64,000 nucleotides of DNA, taken from NCBI GenBank assembly GCA_900095095.1, contig FMBT01000309.1, positions 372,001 through 436,000 on the forward strand, read 5' to 3'. The DNA is from Fragilariopsis cylindrus CCMP1102. Taxonomy: Eukaryota > Bacillariophyta > Bacillariophyceae > Bacillariales > Bacillariaceae. A program made the position numbers and the translations under genes. Below the pieces are notes generated by a model that saw only the letters and a list, made by a program, of their open reading frames with translations, did no database searches and was not told where the DNA came from. This document shows, in pieces, positions 56,002-64,000 of the stretch. How positions within the stretch are numbered: the stretch's first letter is position 1; the number at the start of each line of letters is the position of its first letter.

Positions 56002-57657
56002 ATGGTTTCTACTTTGTTTTATTCTACGACCGTGGTTTTGAAAAACCACGGAAGGTGTACTGTTAGTGTCCGGAACCTACAACGTCAAGCATTACGATCT
56101 CAACGTCGTGCCTATAATTTTCGTTGTCAGAAAGACACAACTCTATATAACAGTGCGACCAGCAAATATACGTCTTTCACCGTCTTGACTCGTCATATTT
56201 CTAGCAGTATTAAAACACCGATCGAAACACTATCGTCACCAAGATCTCTTCATGATGATATCAACTTGACGCCAAAAGATACATCAACCGTAATTTATTC
56301 GTCTCTCCAACCTGATGATAAAGACGAATCCTTCGAAGTTACCAAGATTATTACAGCAACCGGTGAAATTGAAACTACGTTCTTGCACCCATCAGAAATT
56401 ATGGGTGAAACCACAATGTCACCACGAGATTTTGTACTTCTTCGGTTAACATCGTGGAACGAACGAACAGAAAATTGGGTAGGCAAAACGCTCATAGAAC
56501 AGATGAGACATCCACCAACTATTATGGCACGAAATGATTTTATCCTCCTTACTTTAGGACCAGTACGAGCTGTATGTGAAAAAGACGTTTGTTACTTTTT
56601 CGATGTTCATAGTGAAGCTGCCAAATCCTTCATCAAAGGTCTATCCCGAGTGTACCAAGAAAGATCAGCTAGAATAAAAAGCAAAAATCGAGATCGTAGT
56701 AACAATTTGGGTAACATATCACTGCATCCTCATCGAGCAGAGGAGCCAACAGAATTAGTTTTTCTGGAGACTGTCCTATCAGATGCAGTCGGTTCCTTTA
56801 CTGGTAGAGTACGAATCTTTGAACCCATAGTCAATGACTTGCTTCATCGTATATCGGTAGATGAAGATTTTTCAGACGCGAACCTACTCCATCAAATGGC
56901 TCCTCTCAAGGAACAACTTCAAAGCTTTGAAGTATACGTGACACAGGCTTACGACTGCCTGACGCAAATTTTGAACGATGATGAGGTTATGTTACAACTT
57001 TTGTTGACGGAACAGGGAGAGGCATGTACAGCTAATGTTCCGGTTGATTTCGAACGCCATCAACACGTAGAACATGTATTGGGAATATATGCACGACGTT
57101 TCAGTAGCGTAATTCAAGAGGTAAATTATCTTCTTGGAAGGATTGAATCCAAACAAGAATTTATAGAATTAGAGCTGGATTTATTTCGAAATCGATTAAT
57201 AAAAATGAATGTCGATCTTGCCATTTTAGCGACTGCCACTGGTATCACCACAGCCTTGACGGGTTCCTTTGGTATGAATATGGTGAACGGCTTTGAGGAT
57301 TCGAATACGGCATTTATTGCAGTGGCTGCAGGGTCTGCCATCTCTGCGTTGAGCGTCGCTCATTACTTTCGAAAGATGGTATCGGGTGCAGCTATTCAAA
57401 AACGAGCAGAACAGCGTATTGATGAGATCCAAACCATGTATAATGCCTTGTCTGATATGTCTGCCTTGGATTGTGCGGTAAAAGAAATGATGAAAGGGAA
57501 ACGTATGTGTCGAGAAGAATTCAAAAATCAACTTGCAACTGCGCGACACTCGAAAACATGTTCTGATAAAGAAATCGATTTACTTTTCAATGTTTTGAAT
57601 ACACACGAGGATGATTTTTTAGACGAAAAAGATTTTGCTGACAAAAAGGAGAAGTAA
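56002..57657 (+). CDS. MRS2/CorA-family magnesium channel, probably mitochondrial
   Basis: About 551 residues from the ATG at 56002. The start MVSTLFYSTTVVLKNHGRC and RQALRSQRRAYNFR are rich in Arg/Ser/hydroxyl residues without acids, like a mitochondrial presequence. A long soluble part follows with FILLTLGPVRAVCEKDVCYF, ETVLSDAVGSF and LLTEQGE. The membrane pair is LAILATATGITTALTGSFGM, then the pore signature GMN (FGMNMVNGFE), and IAVAAGSAISALSVAHYF. The C-terminal helix is charged and matrix-facing by family rule. Mg2+ uptake by a pentameric channel is the expected role. The upstream TTG-led frame offers no better start. Frame is clean. Confidence 0.88.
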   Translation: MVSTLFYSTTVVLKNHGRCTVSVRNLQRQALRSQRRAYNFRCQKDTTLYNSATSKYTSFTVLTRHISSSIKTPIETLSSPRSLHDDINLTPKDTSTVIYSSLQPDDKDESFEVTKIITATGEIETTFLHPSEIMGETTMSPRDFVLLRLTSWNERTENWVGKTLIEQMRHPPTIMARNDFILLTLGPVRAVCEKDVCYFFDVHSEAAKSFIKGLSRVYQERSARIKSKNRDRSNNLGNISLHPHRAEEPTELVFLETVLSDAVGSFTGRVRIFEPIVNDLLHRISVDEDFSDANLLHQMAPLKEQLQSFEVYVTQAYDCLTQILNDDEVMLQLLLTEQGEACTANVPVDFERHQHVEHVLGIYARRFSSVIQEVNYLLGRIESKQEFIELELDLFRNRLIKMNVDLAILATATGITTALTGSFGMNMVNGFEDSNTAFIAVAAGSAISALSVAHYFRKMVSGAAIQKRAEQRIDEIQTMYNALSDMSALDCAVKEMMKGKRMCREEFKNQLATARHSKTCSDKEIDLLFNVLNTHEDDFLDEKDFADKKEK

Positions 57658-58242
57658 AGAACTCAGATAGATTATATTTAATGAGTGGTAATCTTACATT
57701 TTTTTAAGTCCCTCTATCTGATTTTCTAGGCTAAAAGCAGATTGCCTTCACTACTATGTCAATTTGTGGGAAATCCAGTGGTTATATCTTTCGAAACCTC
57801 TACGCCCACACAGACTAAATGTTCCCGACAATCTATCAACATTATATACATTTTTGTCAACCAAGAGAAATAATAACAAAAATACTAACACAACTCACAA
57901 CTGTATGAAACTAAATTAAATTACTATTGGTGTACTTCATTTGTGATACTAGTGTAAATACATGCAAGTGTAAATGATCGACACTAGCAAATGGTGGTAT
58001 ATGAAAGCATAATATGTAATCGTCATTTTTGTATTCCTCTGGGTATCTAATTTTACTTTTATTTCGTGTATTTTCAGTTCGTTTATTTATTTTTCGTCGA
58101 TTCTGCTATATCCGAATCATTATCACGACTTTATGGCAATGAATGAATCAGCCTATCTCCTCTTTTTCTTTTCTATTGGAATATGTATCATGATGTGTTT
58201 GTGTGTGTGTGTGTGTGTATGTATGAATGCGTCCGTGCAAAC
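57658..58242. other. Intergenic between convergent genes
   Basis: No gene; a GT tract at 58201-58218 lies just past the kinase stop. Confidence 0.5.
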
Positions 58243-60335
<2,093 letters not shown>

Positions 60336-61113
60336 GATGACTGACTGTTTTTTTTTTTAAATCTTCTTTTTCTTCTTCTATTACCACTGATTTCTGCTAA
60401 ACGATATATATGGTAGTTCTATCGTTTTCAAGTAATTATTCGATAGGATTATCTATACACACCAACCAGACTACGGCAAAGGAATTTATCAACGGCGAAA
60501 TTTCGAGTAGAGACTGTCCAATACAGCACAGCTTTTTAAGATGATGTATCTTATCCTTCTGGTATTGATTTCTAAGACTACTGGCTAGAATTATAATAAT
60601 TTATATACACAGTATACAAATTCGCACGATACCTTAATAAAGTCACCTCTTCTCACCATCTTCAGGGGTTGATTACACGTCGTCGTCTTTCTTAAAATAT
60701 ATATTTAACGGCTCGAAAATCATCATTCGCCTCTTTGTTTTTGCGTGCTCTTCAGAATCCTTCTACAAAATTGAACGAAAACAAAAATCGAAATAATCGT
60801 CCCCCCCCCCCCTCGCCGAAGATTGAAGATCAGGAGGAACAGGTGAATTAGAATATTGTTTTGTTTTTTGTTGGATCCGTATGTATGAGACATCAATAAT
60901 CAATCGAATTTCATCAATCAAAGACCTTTATTCATCTCTTGTGTCGAGTGTCGACGTAAGAATACTTGAAGTAGGATATTGTAAATAAAGTAACTGATAT
61001 TGTCACAACCAACAAGTTACTTCGTCCGCCCTATAATACAATATAATCCAATCCAATACATTGAATCATTACTATTACTATCAGCAATTAAATAATTGTA
61101 ATTAAATTAAATT
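60336..61113. promoter_or_regulatory. Intergenic between head-to-head kinase and cyclophilin genes
   Basis: A 12-base C run at 60801-60812. No gene. AATACAATATAATCCAATCC repeats near 61036-61060 just before the cyclophilin. Confidence 0.45.
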
Positions 61114-61898
61114 ATGTCAGTGACTATCCATACAACAGCAGGAGATTTGAAATGTGAAATCTTTTGTGATACATGTCCACGAACAGCATTTAATTTTCTT
61201 GCGCTAGCTGCATCTGGTAAATACAATGGAACGATATTCCATCGTAACATACGTGGATTTATGATGCAGGGTGGTGATACGCATCATGTAACTGGTAAAA
61301 AATCATCTATCTGGGGTGATGATGTTACATTCCCCGATGAATTCCATCCAAATAATCGTCACGATCGACGTGGTCGACTTTCTATGGCTAATCGTGGAGC
61401 TGATACCAATAAAGTAAGTTCATTCAAAAAAGAAGAAAAATGTCAGATTACAATTGTGCTTGTACTTAATTGTACTTGTACTTGGATTGTTCTTTGCAAA
61501 TAATTTACTGTGAACTGGTCTCTTCTCTTATCTCGATCTCAATATTATATCAATAATAAAACTCTTATACATTGTACTGTACTATCTTCTATCTTATTCT
61601 TCGTATATTCGAATGATAATTATTATTATTTAACAACAAAAGTCTCAATTTTTTATTATTATGAGCAACAACCACATTTAGATAATATGCATACAGTATT
61701 TGGTCAAGTCCTTGATGGGTGGGATACATTAGATAAATGGGAAAGATTACCGGTTTGGGGAGAAAAGGCCCCTCTCGGAGTCAAAAAACAACACCGTTAG
61801 AACCACCAGAAATTGTTGCTATTACTATTCATGCTAATCCACTTGCTGATAATGGGATTACATATCCAACACCAGATGGACCACCTGAGAAGAAATAA
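61114..61898 (+). CDS. PPIL3: Peptidyl-prolyl isomerase PPIL3 (cyclophilin J); two frame changes
   Basis: Spliceosome-linked cyclophilin. Exon 1 is 61114-61413: MSVTIHTTAGDLKCEIFC, FNFLALAASGKYNGTIFHRN, IRGFMMQGGD and LSMANRGADTNK, nearly the human PPIL3 sequence, with the catalytic Arg in FHR and the Gln in MMQGGD. Exon 2 begins after the acceptor at 61642: SQFF, then YYEQQPHLDNMHTVFGQVLD and WERLPVWGEK, then TTPLEPPEIVAITIHANPLA to the stop at 61896-61898. Two single bases seem missing: around 61650-61660 (between SQFF and YYEQQP) and in the A run 61783-61788 (between GVKK and TTPLEP). The ending YPTPDGPPEKK is an extra tail. Read literally it would stop early at 61798. Confidence 0.9.
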
Positions 61899-62583
61899 GA
61901 TAAAAGATATTGATGAATATATGTATATGTATGTATATATAGACAAATAAAATCAATACATAAATAGTAACGCTTATTGTTATTATCATATTATAGTCGC
62001 AATAGGAAAGATGATTAAAACGTACATGTTTACGATTTAGATTCTAAATTTGGCTCTGTATCGCCTAAATTAATATATATATAATAGATACGGACAAAAT
62101 CGTGAAGTCAATCTTGCATTATACTAGTTCTGCGTTTCGGAATACTTTGAGCTTGCATAGCAATTCATTCGTCGACGTACGCGTGAATGAAACCATCATA
62201 TTGCACTAAGGCTGTAATGTATAGGACGATCTTCCTATCGGTTAGTGAATATTTATACTAGAGATATAATAGAGGACGACGAGACGAACACTTCTAGTCT
62301 ACTATTATAGCTACTTCTTGGTTTACTAGTGTTTATGGAATTTGGGAGATGAGATTCAATTCATCTATTTTAGTACCTTTTCATTTAATAATTTTTTGAC
62401 CAGATATCATTCATTATCCACTTTTGATGAACGTTATGCTCTTAGTCAACTAGTAGTAGTAATAATGATAATAATAATTCACTTTCGTCTACATATTGTT
62501 TGGTTGGTTGGTTTGCTTTATTGCAAAAATAAAAAGGAGATATGACCTGATTTGTTATTAATATTACTTGCACTACTATATTA
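61899..62583. other. Intergenic between convergent genes
   Basis: No gene recognised; AT-rich. Confidence 0.45.
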
Positions 62584-63457
62584 TTATGAAGTTTTATAAG
62601 AATCTAAAATTTTGGTAAATAGTGGTTTCATGGAATCATAATCTGCCTCAGGTGCTTGTACTGTAATCGTCACTAAAACATTTCCTTTTCCACCATTTGC
62701 TTCAATTGCCAAACTGAAAATAGTCTGAAAATGTGTCTTAGGTTGAGATGGAACAGTTTGTACGTAATCAAAGAAGTAGGCTGTAAAACGGTGTGACGAA
62801 GAAAAAAGAGGAATAAATCAAACAAACAAATGATTGTTGAGTGAAAAATTGACGTGGTAAAGTAAAATCTAGACAAAACGAAACAAAACAAAACTTTATG
62901 CGACAATCAGGGACAATGATTAATCATTAATTACCTTGTTTCTGGCAACAGCACTAAGCATGGTAGCATCTACGCCATCCTTTCCCATCAGATCAGATTT
63001 TGGTAAAATTGTAGACTGACCAACTTCATCCACAGACCCAAAACTCCCTAATGTTGTAAAGTCACTTCTGACAGGAGTGTACGCAATAAACATTAGTGTC
63101 TTTTGGTCTGAATCTGGTTTGAAGTATATATCAATCTTACGACGATCGGGTAACGTGTTTTCATTCTTAATCCAATCGGATGGTACGTCGATTGAAAATT
63201 TACATGCCTCGTCCTTATAGTTATTCAACGTTGGTGTTGTCGGCGAGGAAGAAGCAACGTCGTCGGCTGCATTGCGGGCGCATTGATGATAGATCAATCA
63301 GTAGCGACGAGGAAAATCCAGCGGCCGCGACACTTGCGGAAGAAGCAAAGACGTTACGTCTCGAGATCATCATCCCCTTCTTTAGTATCGAATAAGCATG
63401 GACGACCGTCAAGCTTGTTATCGCTACCAATACGGTAACGCAAATACGAACCATCAT
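62584..63457 (-). CDS. PsbP-domain thylakoid-lumen protein with three-part targeting leader; one or two frame changes
   Basis: Exons (minus) about 63457-62935 and 62780-62584. Leader: signal peptide MVRICVTVLVAITSLTVVHA with YSILKK, then a twin-arginine lumen signal, SRRNVFASSASVAAAGFSSS. Together these suggest route ER to plastid to thylakoid lumen by the Tat pathway. The PsbP domain follows: YKDEACKFSIDVPSDWIKNE, RRKIDIYFKPDSDQKTLMFI, YTPVRSDFTTLGSFGSVDEV and DATMLSAVARNK. Exon 2 gives YFFDYVQTVPSQPKTHFQTI, then GNVLVTITVQAPEADY. It may be an oxygen-evolving-complex PsbP or a PPD paralogue; sequence alone here does not decide. Frame shifts at about 63271-63274, and the splice join near 62780 is one base off, again as if single bases were missing. 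Confidence 0.85.
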
Positions 63458-63844
63458 AGTACTCTCTTATTACTTCAAATTATACGTTGAGTGATGACCT
63501 GCTGGTATGATAGTTTTTCAGCGAGTAATGCTTTTTATGGCTAATGATAATAATTGTAATTTTTTTATCATCATCGTCATCGGATGTTCGGATATCGGAA
63601 TGCGGTTTGCTTGTAATTTTTATCAGCACGTTTTATGTCTGAATCATCAACAAGATTTAAGATACCAAAAAATTAAAGGGTTGTTTCGGGGGTGTAATAA
63701 TGCTGTTATTAAAGGGGGGTTTTAAACTAAAACATCTGCCCGTCTGTCCTTTTGACTAACGAATGAAATGAAATTTAACAGAACGTTTGAATCAAGAATG
63801 TACAATCTAAACATTATTTCTAAATCAAAAAATAAACTAGAACG
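63458..63844. promoter_or_regulatory. Intergenic between head-to-head PsbP-like and GPN2 genes
   Basis: 387 bases; presumed bidirectional promoter. G run GGGGGG at about 63714-63719. Confidence 0.4.
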
Positions 63845-64000
63845 ATGGTGCTGTATGGTCAGGTTGTAGCTGGGCCACCGGGGTCTGGGAAGACAACCTA
63901 TTGTAATGGTATGCAAGAATATCTACGCTTATTGGGGAGAAATGCATGGGTAATCAATCTGATCCTGCCAATGAAGTTCCCAAAAAGAGAGACGAAGACG
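63845..64000 (+). CDS. GPN2: GPN-loop GTPase GPN2, N-terminal part only
   Basis: [20 protein letters not shown] gives the G1/P-loop; [18 protein letters not shown] and DPANEV match GPN2 (VVNLDPAN). GPN2 helps nuclear import/assembly of RNA polymerases II and III. The frame seems one base short at about 63957-63961, between INL and DPANEV. Runs off the window end, so length cannot be judged. GPN2 fits better than GPN1 or GPN3 because of [11 protein letters not shown]. Confidence 0.88.
   Translation, partial: MVLYGQVVAGPPGSGKTTYCNGMQEYLRLLGRNAWVINLILPMKFPKRETKT

Overview
This is nuclear DNA of a photosynthetic stramenopile, most probably a diatom. Coding is eukaryotic and mostly single- to few-exon, with short GT-AG introns. 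Several proteins start with a signal peptide followed by an F-A-P/S-A-F-type motif, the bipartite address of a red-alga-derived secondary plastid (PsaI-like protein at 44563, PsbP-like protein at 62584, unknowns at 12580 and 21202). An HSF-type factor, the AT-rich spacers and very frequent Asn, Gln, Asp and Ser runs also fit. No species is claimed. I see no transposase, reverse transcriptase, viral gene, rRNA, tRNA or CRISPR array.

Layout. 1-9 kb: Rab-GAP TBC protein (cut by the window start), proteasome assembly factor UMP1, LSM3, a secreted Cys-rich protein, and a tiny two-exon gene with an inverted partial copy beside it. 9-24 kb: aldo/keto-reductase-like protein, D-box protein, two plastid-targeted unknowns, a histone-fold-like protein, a TMEM184-type membrane protein, a serine-less lipase-like secreted protein. 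25-36 kb: secreted repeat protein, QTRT1, a low-complexity unknown, a PPR-SMR RNA-binding protein. 37-44 kb: two spliceosome-linked families (PRCC-like, C9orf78/Tls1-like) and a MORN protein. 44-51 kb: nuclear psaI-like gene, a small basic protein, a double-PHD protein. 51-64 kb: cohesin acetyltransferase ECO1, HSF-like factor, MRS2/CorA Mg2+ channel, NDR-type kinase, cyclophilin PPIL3, PsbP-like protein, and the start of GPN2. Genes are unlinked housekeeping functions, often head-to-head, not a co-regulated cluster.

Two points stand out. First, 44563-44952 encodes a protein ending in a clear photosystem I subunit PsaI, preceded by a full plastid-targeting leader; PsaI is normally plastid-encoded in red-lineage algae, so this looks like an organelle-to-nucleus transfer. 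Second, at least twelve genes change reading frame once or more, nearly always as if one base were missing, often in a homopolymer, although conserved protein continues on both sides. The simplest reading is single-base deletion errors in an unpolished assembly; the genes are annotated here as single loci across these points.
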